This document shows, one piece after another, positions 53,342 through 64,000 of a stretch of 64,000 bases of DNA (the stretch's first letter is position 1; the number at the start of each line of letters is the position of its first letter). The DNA comes from Hormiphora californensis (Eukaryota; Ctenophora; Tentaculata; Cydippida; Pleurobrachiidae). The notes beneath the pieces were generated by a model. It was not told the DNA's origin, did no database searches, and was given only the letters and a program-made list of their open reading frames with translations. Location of the stretch: the NCBI GenBank assembly GCA_020137815.1, contig CM035359.1, forward strand, positions 7,402,739 through 7,466,738, written 5' to 3'. The translations under genes were made by a program, and so were the position numbers.

Positions 53342-56300
53342 TTAACAGTCACACTGGTGGAAATCAATGGCAGATCCATCACATCGGTTGAAGTCGATTC
53401 TGTCGTAACACTTGCACACTCGGTATCTGGAAGGAGAGGGGTGAGTGGGGTGTTTGGAGAAATAGAGAGAAAATTGAAGTATTGGATAGGGAAGGAACCA
53501 GGAAGACCGGGAGACTGGATTGGAACAGGCCACATACCGTTTTGTGGAGGTAGGGATGGAACAAGATGCGGGACAGTTTCGGCCGCTCCATTCTCCCCAC
53601 TCGTAGACAGCTCCAGTACACAGTTCCTCAGCCTCATACCCCTCCCTTCCAGGGTTACACTGTTCCTTGTCCTCAAGACGGCCTGGGGGAGAGAGAATGT
53701 AGAGAGAGAATGGTTCAAGAATCTTTTTGATTTGGTCTACCGATATAAAATGCAGCGTGAGCCACACAATACAATAATGGCTCTGAGTTCCATCGTCTAA
53801 TTATAGAAAAGTGTATCGGTAGATTCAACATACCATGATATCCATCAGTACACTCGCAGGTCCTGGACTTTGGTTTGGTGTAGGTATCAGGTGCACAGAC
53901 AAACCGGTCACACACAACATCAGACCACTTGGTCAACTCGACTGGAAGGGAGGGAGTTTGGGGGTAGGTTTAGAGAAATTGAGAAATAAGTTGAAGTTTT
54001 GGGAAACTCAGAAAAACTACCCAGCAACTCTCAATTTAATGAGCCACTCTGATCATATCTTTCTGGGGTTATGAACTTACAGGGTTTGAATCCACAGCCG
54101 GTCTCCTCCCTAAGGGGCTCTCCGGGGCACTGTGAGTTGTCAATGTTGTTCTTACACTTACAATCTCGTACCCTAAGCAGGAAAATAAAGGGTGTTAACT
54201 AGGGGGTTCAAATCTGATCAAACAACTATGTAGTAGTGTAGTGTAAATCCCAATTAAAACACTAACAAAATGTCAATTACCTGATTCGTCGTGTCTCAGG
54301 TTCTGCGCAGGTAAGAGCACCACACTCCTGAATAACAGTCCAGGCGGTAGGGTTCCATACCTTCTCGGCAGTGAAAACACAGGGCTCGAACTTCTCCGCG
54401 GGACCGGCACACTGACCTATATAGGCGATAGTAGGGTGTTGTTGGGGGTGTTTAGGAGAGAAGAGAATTAGGTAGTATGTCTGTATGTAGTGGATAATAG
54501 GGTGTTGTTGGGGGTGTTTAGGAGAGAATTAGAGCTGAATTAGAGAGTTTAAAAAACAAAACTTACCGTCTTCTCCAAGATCACCATCACAAGAGCAGTC
54601 TCGGATAAATCGCTGTTGTCGATCAGGGAAACACTCGTCACACTTGCTGACAGCCACCCAGGGTGACCACTCGTCTAGATAGGAGGAGGGGGTTAGAACA
54701 TGACAATACGATGATGTACGGTTTATGTTATTTAGGAAAGAGTTTCACTTGTTGTCATAATTAATAATATGGTTGTTACGAGTTGTCAAAATACTGCCCT
54801 CTCCTAGATTGTTCCCACCCCTTACTAAACAACTCCTACATGATCAATGATACAGTCGTAGTAAACAAGGTTCTGGACGTTACTTACAAGGGGTAGTTGC
54901 GGGGCAGAGTCGGGCAGCTCTAGGTCGCTGTCCAGCGCAGTTGTCTCCAGATTTATCAGTTGATACAGTGCCCTCAGCAGAACACTCACAGCTACACAGA
55001 GAGAAGGAATCGGTCAAAATGAGGCAATGGAAATAGGAATTTAATAGTTCGGCACTTGAGTGACAGGTTCCTAGAAGAAAACTCATAATTTGGTACTCGA
55101 GGGAGTGAGAGGAGCGAGAATAGGTTGCAATGGAGCCAAATAAAACTCCCAGTACCTGGTAGAGATTAGTTCCCGGAAGGGAGTACAGGAATCCTTGTCA
55201 GGACAGGCTCCCGAGCTTCTGAGGACCCAGTCAGAGTTAACAGGGCACCAGTACTTAGTGGAATCATCTCCCTCACACTTACCCTCACCCTCAATAGTCT
55301 GACACATACACGCTCTGATGGGAGGGGAGGGGTTACAATACACGCTCTGATAGGGGGTATACAATACACACTCTGATGGTGGGTGGTTTGTGGTAAACAA
55401 TCTGGGGAAACCAGGATATCCGAACTACATCTAATTACCGTGTTTTGGTGTATTCCTTGGTGTGACACAGTTCCTCAGAGTTACAATCCTCAGCACCCCA
55501 GTCGGTCCACTCGAAACTCTGGAGAGGGAAAGGTTAGTTAGAGGGAAGAGAGGGGGTTAGTTAGAGGGAAGAGAGGGAAGGGAGGGGGTAAGAGGGAAGA
55601 GAGTGAAGGGAGGGGGTTAGTTAGAGGGAAGAGAGAACTCTGGGGAGGGAAGGGAGAGGGTATAGTAATATGATTCTTGATCGGTAGTTTCAAACATTGA
55701 GAATCTCGCTCCAGTTTCAGGGGAGCTGGAGGGTGTCTCAGGGGAGCTGGAGGGTGTTTGGGGTTACCTCAGTAGGTGCACATGTTCGCTCCCTCCTCAG
55801 TTCAGCATTGCCACACTGCCTCCTGTCCCTAATATCACCACAGACACAGGACCTGGTATCAATAGTTGAGGATTCGGTACAGGTGTTGGTGGGGCATCTT
55901 CCTTGAGTCCAACTGGTCAGAGAGACTGAGGGGAGAGGGGTTGTGTTAGAGAAAGGGGGAGGGGAGACTGAGGTGGGGAGGGGTGTGTTAGAGCAAGGGG
56001 GGGGGGGAGACTGAAAGGGATAGGGGGAGTGTTAGAGAAAGTGGAGGATTTGAGAGAAGTGCAGATTGGTTCTAGTCGTGCATAACATCGATTTGGGTGA
56101 TTTGGGTTCTGAAAGAAACGAATGATGAGTTAGATGTACTCACATTCCCTGGCAGCCTCACACTCAAAGTTCTCCTTAAGAGGTCCCTGGGCAGCGCATC
56201 GTCCATGGGAATCAGTGTAGGTACCTACAGGGGGGATAGGGGATTAGGACACACTATGTATTGTGAAACTAAATTGTGTGAGAAATGTTTTCTCTTCAAA

Positions 56301-59300
56301 GATAGAGTAGTAGCCTACATACCGGTAGAGTCTTTGCAGACACAGTCCCTGCTCCTTGATCGGAGGTAGGGGTAACAGGAATCTTTGTTATCACACTCTT
56401 CAGACACCCATCTAGACATCTCGTCTGGAGAGAGGGGGTGGCAGGGTTATTACAGGAGTGTAATGGGTTGGGGGATGTAATATGGGGTTGTTACAGGGCG
56501 GGTTGGGCCGTTGGTCAAGAACAAGTTACAGGAACACACGGATGAGATTTGAGAATGGGTATAATTGGAGAATTAGTTGGTGGTTGGATCTACTACTTAC
56601 ATCCAATGGTAGCGGAGCACTCATAAGTGATATCCCGGTTGGGCAGGAGATCATATTTGGCACACTCTGAGTTATCAGACCTCCTGTAGACACCGTTACT
56701 GTCAGCACACTGGCACTCCCATTCCTGGGTGTTGGTATAGGGGGCACACCTGTCCTCACACTGCCTCTCCTCGTATACAATCTTACATTCTGAGTGGGGG
56801 GAAGGAGGAGGGATTAGTTTTAGAAGGAGGAGGAGAAGAGAGCAACAGAGTGAGGGGAGTCTGTGAAGAAGGAGTCGTAGTTCATGTGGAACTGAACGTG
56901 TGGTTGGAATGAAAATAGAAAAAAGTAGTTCACTCCCCAAATTGCTAGAGATATGTAACTCACGTTGTTTCTTGACAGGTGTAGTAACAGTAACAACACC
57001 GCATCTCTCTCCAGCACGACTGATGACCACAGAGGTAGTAACAGAGTCCCCAGGAATGTCAACACTCTTCATTTTGAGGGGTGAGTTGGCATGGTAATGC
57101 TCCTCTGAGCTGTGAGGAGGGGGAGATGGGGTAATAGGGAGATATATCAACAAATAGTTTTGGGTACTGAAGAGGGGATTTAGTTCATCCAACCGAAACT
57201 AAAAGTGGAGTTTGAAGCCCAACAATCAGCTCTTGACATAAATCTCTCCATAAATTACAACTCTGGAACCTACTTATTAAGAACTAAAGGTCTACTAACT
57301 ATATTAATTAATAAAACCTACTTGACATTAAGGAAGTTGTTTCCTTCATCATCAGACCATTGACACTTGACAAACGCAGGATCTGAAGAGAGCAGGTTGG
57401 TTCCCTCCTTAGGGTTGAGGATCACTTCAGCATTGAAATCTACACCATCGTTCTTGTAGACTTCCAACCTAACATCTGGAGGGGGAGGAGGGGTGGTGAG
57501 GAACTATTCGCGACCTAACATCTGGAGAGGGAGGAGGGGTGGTGAGGAACTATTCGCGACCTAACATCTGGAGAGGGAGGAGGGGTGGTGAGGAACTATT
57601 CGCGACCTAACATCTGGAGAGGGAGGAGGGGTGGTGAGGAACTATTCGCGACCTAACATCTGGAGAGGGAGGAGGGGTGGTGAGGAACTATTCGCGACCT
57701 AACATCTGGAGAGGGAGGAGGGGTGGTGAGGAACTATTCGCGACCTAACATCTGGAGAGGGAGGAGGGGTGGTGAGGAACTATTCGCGACCTAAGATCTG
57801 GAGAGGGAGGAGGTGAGGAACTATTCGCGACCTAACATCTGGAGTGGGAGGAGGGGTGGTGAGGAACTATTCGCGACCTAACATCTGGAGAGGGAGGAGG
57901 GGCGGTGAGGAACTATTCGCGACCTAACATCTGGAGAGGAAGGAGGGGTGGTGAGGAACTATTCGCGACCTAACATCTGGAGAGGGAGGAGGGGCGGTGA
58001 GGAACTATTCGCAACCTAACATCTGGAGAGGGAGGAGGGATGGTGAGGAACTATTCGCGACCTAACATCTGGAGAGGGAGGAGGGGTGGTGAGGAACTAT
58101 TCGCGACCTAACATCTGGAGAGGGAGGAGGGATGGTGAGGAACTATTCGCGACCTAACATCTGGAGAGGGAGGAGGGGTGGTGAGGAACTATTCGCGACC
58201 TAACATCTGGAGAGGGAGGAGGGGTGGTGAGGAACTATTCGCGACCTAACATCTGGAGTGGGAGGAGGGGTGGTGAGGAACTATTCGCGACCTAACATCT
58301 GGAGAGGGGGGAGGGGTGGTGAGGAACTATTCGCGACCTAACATCTGGAGAGGGAGGAGGGGTGGTGAGGAACTATTCGCGACCTAACATCTGGGGAGGG
58401 AGAAGGGGTAGTGAGGAACTATTCGCGACCTAACATCTGGAGAGGGAGGAGGGGTGGTGAGGAACTATTCGCGACCTAACATCTGGAGAGGGAGGAGGGG
58501 TGGTGAGGAACTATTCGCGACCTAACATCTGGAGAGGGAGGCGGGGTGGTGAGGAACTATTCGCGACCTAACATCTGGAGAGTGAGGAGGGGTGGTGAGG
58601 AACCCTATTCGCGAAGAAGGTGTGTGAGTCAGGGACCTAACAGGATGGGTGTTATACATGAGGGTATATCTACAGAGCGACCTTGTTTTCACTAGTCCTA
58701 GCAGTAAAATAAAGGAGTAGGACTGATTTCACGGGGAACAAAGTTTAGTAGTAGGATCACATACCTTCAATGTGGAACTCAAAGTTGACCTTTGAAACAG
58801 TCTCCCCCTTGTGGTTGACCTCAGTCTTGAAATACCTGGAATACGAGGTTTAACATTCCCTAACTATGTAGCGACACACACTGTCGCCAGACAGTTCTCT
58901 AAATTATCTACTGTTGTATCTGAATTAGTCATCTGGATAAAGACTCTAGCTGTGATCACTGATCACTCTAGTCATGTGATAACAGCAGATCTATTGACTA
59001 ACCTGACGGAAGCTACACTGGGTTTGTTGAGAACGACAGTAACGGACACCTCACCTCGAGTTCCAACATTCCTCTTCACAATCTCAACGTCATCTGAAAC
59101 ACAGTGTCTAGATTTAGTAATGGGAGTGTTTTCATCAAAGTCTTGATTTAGCACTTTTACGGGGGCTGCAGCTGGTACAAGCCACAAGGGGAGGGGCTAC
59201 ACGATTAGGGACAGATGAAAGCACTACTACTGTTATAGAACTCACCTCCAGTTGGGATTCTCTCTCCTAGATCGTTAACCTCTTGAACAGAGACCTCGTT

Positions 59301-62300
59301 CTCCAGTAGAGAGAAATCATGGGTGGATCCACCGACCTTTAGGAATGTGGTTGCAATATTAATCGCCCCTTATACAAATATATCGTCTCATATAAGATCA
59401 GTTGTTGTCTATCACTCAACTGCTGCGATTGATGCCCCTCTCTCACCTTGATGGTAGCCCTGGTAACCTCTCCGACCATGGAGCACTCTGTCACCTCTGG
59501 TACCTCCCAGATAGTAACAATAGCCCGGGCATAACAAGATGACTCCTGAGTATAGGAGATATCCTTGCACTCAGTAGCCTGGACTCCCTTGTAGGATAGT
59601 GCGCACTGGTACACCTGGTCACCAATAGCGAGGGTCTCCTTAGGAATCTGGAGGGCAGAGTAGAGACCAGAGGCTCCCATAGATCGCTCAACGGTGTCAT
59701 AGTCCTGTGGGAGGGAGGAGGAGGGTGTGTTAGTGATACAAAAAGGGTAGATGTAGATAAACACAGATGGTAAATGATGAAATTACTAAATATTACTCGG
59801 GGTCTCGCGGTGGCATTCTCCACTTCAAACTGAATGATAAACTACTAACCAGTTTCTCCCACTCTCCGTCAACATGTTTGTACCAGTCAAGTGTGAACTC
59901 AGAATCCAGCATCTCCAGGCCCTTACCAACACAGACTACAGAGGTATCCGCACCAACGGGCTGTACAACACTGTAAGCCTCAACATCTGGGGAGGGAGAG
60001 GGGAGTGTGGTTGGTTTATTGGTTAGAGAGGGGTGTGACGGGTTGTACAACACTGTAAGCCTCAACATCTGGGGAGGGAGAGGGGAGTGTGGTTGGTTTA
60101 TTGGTTAGAGAGAGGGGTGTGTGATAAGGAATTCCGGGGTATTTGTCTACTACAGGGAATAGCCAGGTGAATAAGATGAAATGAATCAGAAGAGAGAAAA
60201 CAGGTTTAGTGGGTTTAGTTGGAGTTTGATAAGGTACTGGAACTATTGGAATACGTTGTAATTTCTAAGCGGGGTAAGAGAGGATGGAGCGATGAGAGAG
60301 GGAACAACATACCGAAGATCTGGAAATCAGCAGGTTCACTCCACTGTCGTCCCTCGTGATCAGTGACCTGGCAGCTAATATCCATCTTACCACTGTTAAC
60401 ATCCACACCAGCAACTAGTGGGGGAGGGAGGGTTATGGTAACCATGGTAACACACACACCCATAATGGTAACTGTATGGTAACCGCATAATGTTAACACA
60501 TACTGGTAAGGATTGATATCTTTTTGTCCTCATCAGCATCGTATGTCTCCACAGAGAAGCCACTGTTACCAGCCAGATTGTTACCATCCCCATCAACCCA
60601 GTGAACCTAAATAGTTATACTAGTGTTAACCTATCTGACAAGAGTGTTAACTAGAGTTAGTTATACTAGTGTTAATATATATCTGTAAGAGTGTTAACTA
60701 GAGTTAACCTAAACACACACCCCCTCACACACATACCTTGACACGGTGGTGATGGTTGTATTTAGCGTTACAAATCAGCTGGACTCCGTTACCACTCCTA
60801 GTACACATCTTGGCATTGGTAACAGTTATCACGGGCTCACAACACCAGATAAACCTAGAGAGAAAAAGAGAGGGGTGTTACATGGTGGTACAGAAGATAT
60901 ATGGGTACATGGGTGAGAGGGGTGTTACCAGGCGGTCTATAGAGGTGACCGCGGTGAGTACATACCTGTCCTCAACGTGACACTGGTAGGGGGATGTCTC
61001 CCTCCACACAAACTCGTAACAATCCTGACACTCCTCCACAACAGTCCTGATGGAAGGTAGTTGTAAATAGTAGGGCTAGTATAGCAATATGTGGGGTAAG
61101 TCGGGAGGTCTTCAGAGAAATTATGGGGGGGGGGGGGGCAAGGCCAAAAAAAGCCAGATCAATCCCGGATTTTAGGGCGGGTCTGGCTTTTTTTGGCTTT
61201 TTTTTGGCCCTACTTTTTTGGTCATTTTGGCATGTAATTCTGACATTATATGGTCTGTTTGACATTAAAAACACTTTAAAATGGCTTCTTTGATCTAGTT
61301 TTACCATTTTATATCGTTAGGAAAAAAATTTTATACCGAAAAAAGTTTGATATAAAAAAGCCAGATCAAAAAAAGCCAAAAAAGCCAGATCAAAAAAAGC
61401 CAAAAAAAGCCAGATCAAAACTGCTAAATCAAAAAAAGCCAGATCAAAAAAAGCCAAAAAAAGCCAAAAAAGGCCAATAAAAGCCAAAAAAGGCCAAAAA
61501 AAGCCAGATCAAAAAAGGCCAGATCAAAAAAAGCCAAAAAAAGCCAGATCAAAAAAAGCCAAAAAAAGCCAGATCAAAAAAAGCCAGATCAGACCCGGAT
61601 TTCAGGGCGGGTTTGGCTTTTTTTGGCCTTGCCCCCCCCCCCATTATATGAGTAAATGCTAGTAAATTGTAGAACTAAGTAGAATTCGGGGCTGCTTTAT
61701 TCGGGGTGCTGATTGTAGAAGAGTTGTGTCACTCACCAGTCACCGAATGAGCAGTCCTCATCTTCTCCCCGTGCCCTGATTGATCTGACCACATCTGTGT
61801 CACAGAGTTTATCATCACCTGGAGAAGTGTCAAAATATTAGCAACAATTAGCAATTAACATATATCAGCAATTATCATATTAGCAACCATGATAATAAAT
61901 GGTAAATTCAAAAGGTTTGCAGGAGAGGTCCACTGAGAAGCGAATTGCTAGATGGTTCTACTTACCACCCTTGCCCCAGGTGTTAACGAACTTCTGTTCA
62001 CTATCACAGTTCTCAATACAAGTAGTGTAACATCAGAGAACTTGACTGTAGGTACAACTTCAGGTACAACAGGTACAGTAGGGTGCTGGTGTGGGTGCTG
62101 GTGTGGGTTCAGGAACGGCACCACAGGCACCCTTCACAAACGAGATGGCACTTCCAGATATACTGACACTCATTGTGTCACCAGTCCTCAGGGTGTACTG
62201 CTTCTCTTTAGGCTCGTAGACAACACCAGAACAGTCTGATTAGATGGGGGAGTGGGGGAGGTTAGAATGAGTAGAGTAGTATGGGATGGGGGTCAGTACA

Positions 62301-63187
62301 CAACACCAGAACAAACTGATCATGGGGAGGAGGGAGGTTAGAATGAGTAGAGTAGTATGGGATGGGGGTCAGTACACAACACCAGAACATTCTGATCATG
62401 GGGAGTGGGGAGGTTAGAATTAGTAGTAGGGGAGATAAGTATGAGGCGCACAACTCCCGAACAATCTGATATGCAAAAGGGAGCTGGGAGGGGGTTGGTA
62501 TGGTACTGCAGGGGGGACTAAGATGGTATTTCTCCAATGGTACTGCAGTGATCACTCACCATCATAGTCGGAGCACTCGCTCAGGGCGTCTCCCTCAGAG
62601 AGGAAGGCAATACGTCCCCTGGTCAGATAGTTATCAATGTGGTAGTCTGGTACCCTGCACCACTCCCTTCGGTAGTCCTCTCCGCTCTAGGGGGGGGGGG
62701 GGGGGGGTGTTAGCAAGGTTAGAGGGGACAAGGAGGGTGGGGTGTTAAGGTAGTCGGGTACCCTGCACCACTCCCTTCGGTAGTCTTCTCCGCTCTAGGG
62801 GGGGGGGGGTTTAGAAAGGTTAGAGGGGACAAGGAGGGTGGGGTGTTAAGGTAGTCGGGTACCATGCACCACTCCCTTCGGTAGTCTTCTCCGCTCTAGG
62901 GGGGGGGGGGGATTAGCAAGGTTAGAGGGGACAAGGAGGGGACATGGAGAGGGTTGAAGAGGTTACTGTTGGGTTTTAGCTAACATTTGAGGGGCTGGAG
63001 AGGAGTGAGATAGTTATGGTGTGCTAGGGCTGGGGGAGGGAAGGTTGAAAAAATGGGTGGCAACTAGGTGTTATTGTGGCCAGTATTCCTATACTACAAG
63101 AGACACACTGACCTCTTGGGTAACATCAGAGATTAGCAGTTGACTAGCAGAGACAATCCCTACGAGAAGTAGGGGAAGGAACAGCAT
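53342..63187 (-). CDS. Secreted protein with Ig-like segments and nine TSR-like cysteine repeats
   Basis: Twenty-eight GT-AG exons join in phase to about 1150 residues: 63113-63187, 62560-62686, 61966-62235, 61737-61818, 60966-61046, 60737-60854, 60504-60606, 60313-60414, 59850-59986, 59447-59704, 59246-59336, 59003-59093, 58765-58835, 57322-57475, 56964-57109, 56601-56789, 56323-56424, 56144-56224, 55768-55925, 55439-55518, 55156-55314, 54888-54991, 54567-54674, 54281-54416, 54081-54172, 53834-53941, 53538-53682, 53342-53426. A signal peptide (MLFLPLLLVGIVSA) starts it. Cysteine-rich exons 2-5 are followed by Ig-like pieces (LICNAKYNHHH to ISCQVTDHEG; VVCVGKG to LDWYKHVDGEW; YQCALSYKG). From about residue 635 come nine repeats, W-x2-W, then C, C, R-x-C-x-C, C, C, like thrombospondin type 1 repeats but with a central C-x-C. 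No membrane segment; it ends in QCDC. Exon 61966-62235 has two compensating frame breaks. I know no named family with this layout. Confidence 0.85.
57476..58620 (-). repeat. 46-bp satellite made of a splice acceptor and exon start, about 25 copies
   Basis: In the intron before exon 57322-57475, the polypyrimidine tract, AG and first nine exon bases (minus strand ctccag/ATGTTAGGT) plus cgcgaatagttcctcacc are repeated about 25 times with a 46-base period. The real acceptor is the copy next to the exon, where the sequence changes to TTGGAAGTC. Confidence 0.95.
59987..60080 (-). repeat. Second copy of an acceptor region (exon 59850-59986)
   Basis: The exon start and acceptor at 59966-60020 (ctgtaagcctcaacatctgg and flanking bases) recur at 60047-60107. 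Confidence 0.85.
61125..61642. mobile_element. TIR element with AGCCAGATCAAAA-type core
   Basis: The ends are a G run followed by caaggccaaaaaaagccaga and the inverse, between 5-base ATTAT duplications (61120-61124 and 61643-61647). The interior is a tandem mix of aaaaaaagcc and agccagatca. No coding capacity. It lies in the intron before exon 60966-61046 of the secreted-protein gene. Confidence 0.7.
62236..62480 (-). repeat. Tandem copies of the exon 3 acceptor region
   Basis: The exon start caacaccagaaca followed by ctgat and a purine-rich flank is found at 62222 (real), near 62301 and 62379, with a degenerate fourth near 62452. Units are about 80 bases. Confidence 0.85.
62687..62915 (-). 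repeat. Tandem copies of the exon 2 acceptor region
   Basis: The first 50 or so bases of exon 62560-62686, its acceptor and the G-run flank are repeated at about 62750-62800 and 62851-62900, with a period of about 103 bases. Confidence 0.9.
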
Positions 63188-63244
63188 TGTATCACGAGTG
63201 AGAGATCCTGAGTCGATCAGTGTCGTCACCTCTCAACTCACCTG

Positions 63245-63256
63245 CTTTTTATATTT
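63245..63256 (-). promoter_or_regulatory. TATA box candidate for the secreted-protein gene
   Basis: On the minus strand AATATAAAAAGC lies 58 bases upstream of the start codon, the same spacing as the GTF2A1 TATA box. Confidence 0.5.
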
Positions 63257-63539
63257 TGAATGGTGGGATTTGTTTTGTCTGTGGACTGGTTAATGTTATG
63301 TCTGACACGTCAGACTACATGTGGGTCATAATAACCCACCACGCACACCATGCAATGTTATAACAATTCAGGCCACATAATGCCAACTTGTTTTGTTCGA
63401 CCCTCCCTCCCCGTGGTTTGAACAAAACAAATGCCACCCTGTTATAAACCACCCCCCCTGCTGATATTTCCCGCAGTCTACTGTGGTATATCAAATAATT
63501 CCCTCCCTCTGTTTTCACACCTTTCATAATTCCCGGGGT

Positions 63540-63715
63540 CGTTTTATAAGAAATAACCACGGCTAGTAAAGTGATGAAATCTGATAATCCCCTACGGGGA
63601 TTATCACACGATATTCCCCTCGTCACTCCGTTCCTCGTGGATATCGTATTGATATACCAGCCTAATAGGCTGGTATATCAGATTTCATCCCTCTACTAAC
63701 CGGGGTTATCTATAT
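63540..63715. repeat. Compound inverted repeat
   Basis: Outer arms aaccacggctagtaaa...gatgaaatctgata and the inverse tatcagatttcat...ctaaccggggtt enclose two smaller hairpins (tgataatcccctacggggattatca at 63580-63604 and around gccta-ataggc at 63649-63679). The flanks ttataacaattc-gg-c-cataat occur on both sides (63357 and 63715) as direct repeats. Probably a small mobile element. Confidence 0.6.
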
Positions 63716-64000
63716 TATAACAATTCGGGCCGCATAATACCAGGGTCGAATGAGGTGATGTGGCCATGTACCTGTCCACTGGACATAATGCCAATGCTCT
63801 AATGCTCTCATGACCGTGATACTGTCTCTTATCTTGTCTGTCTTTCTGTCTCTGAAGCTCCATTATTCGTATGTTTAAAATTTAAAACACGTCAGATAAA
63901 GTGTGGTAAGATCGATTATAAAACATTATTTACAGGCTGATATTAATCTAAAATAAATATTACAACAAGATCTCTAATAAGTATATTCAACAATATATTT
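63716..64000. other. End of window; no gene seen
   Basis: AT-rich sequence with no exon-like frame or recognisable repeat. Confidence 0.5.

Overview
The window is nuclear DNA from an animal. Genes carry many short GT-AG introns, and the conserved ones are general metazoan or eukaryotic genes: a TFIIA alpha/beta subunit, a Cbl ubiquitin ligase, guanylate kinase and ubinuclein. Alongside them are a secreted Ig/thrombospondin-like protein, a CR1-type LINE, a pogo-like element and a Helitron-like element. The mix of a full Cbl (TKB, RING, UBA) with compact, lightly repeated introns suggests an invertebrate, possibly an early-branching one. I cannot name the species from sequence alone. The assembly has a 100-N gap at 1044-1143, followed by homopolymer-inflated sequence, and single-base frame breaks inside otherwise good exons, so residual indel errors are likely.

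Layout. 1-3526: gap and low-complexity DNA, no gene found. 3527-5954 (-): GTF2A1, ten exons, with a TATA box at 6011-6020. 6021-10244: LINE fragment, dispersed repeat, and a 1.39-kb foldback element between TTAA sites. 10245-28701 (+): CBL, about 23 exons, whose introns hold a hammerhead-like palindromic insertion, a 1.52-kb tandem duplication, a pogo-like element, a Helitron and several minisatellites. 28874-30558: small palindromic elements. 30559-35432 (+): guanylate kinase, five exons, its last intron holding a foldback element that itself carries a second hammerhead-like palindrome. 35837-42999 (+): an F-box/LRR-like gene broken by nested insertions, the innermost being a CR1 LINE (37510-42030) with both ORFs open. 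43032-49848 (+): ubinuclein. 51544-52962 (+): an unrecognised 182-residue protein. 53342-63187 (-): a 28-exon secreted protein of about 1150 residues with Ig-like segments and nine six-cysteine TSR-like repeats.

The genes look like an ordinary housekeeping/signalling neighbourhood and not a functional cluster: basal transcription (GTF2A1), chromatin assembly (UBN), nucleotide metabolism (GUK1), receptor down-regulation (CBL) and an extracellular protein.

The two most unusual signals are structural. First, two insertions (10628-10881 and 34204-34387) share one plan: a long palindrome with a hammerhead-ribozyme-like core beside its centre on both strands, plus a 50-63 bp unique segment, flanked by 12- or 18-bp direct repeats. 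Second, exon-intron boundaries have repeatedly been copied in tandem, from two copies up to about 25 copies at 57476-58620, in at least three genes.
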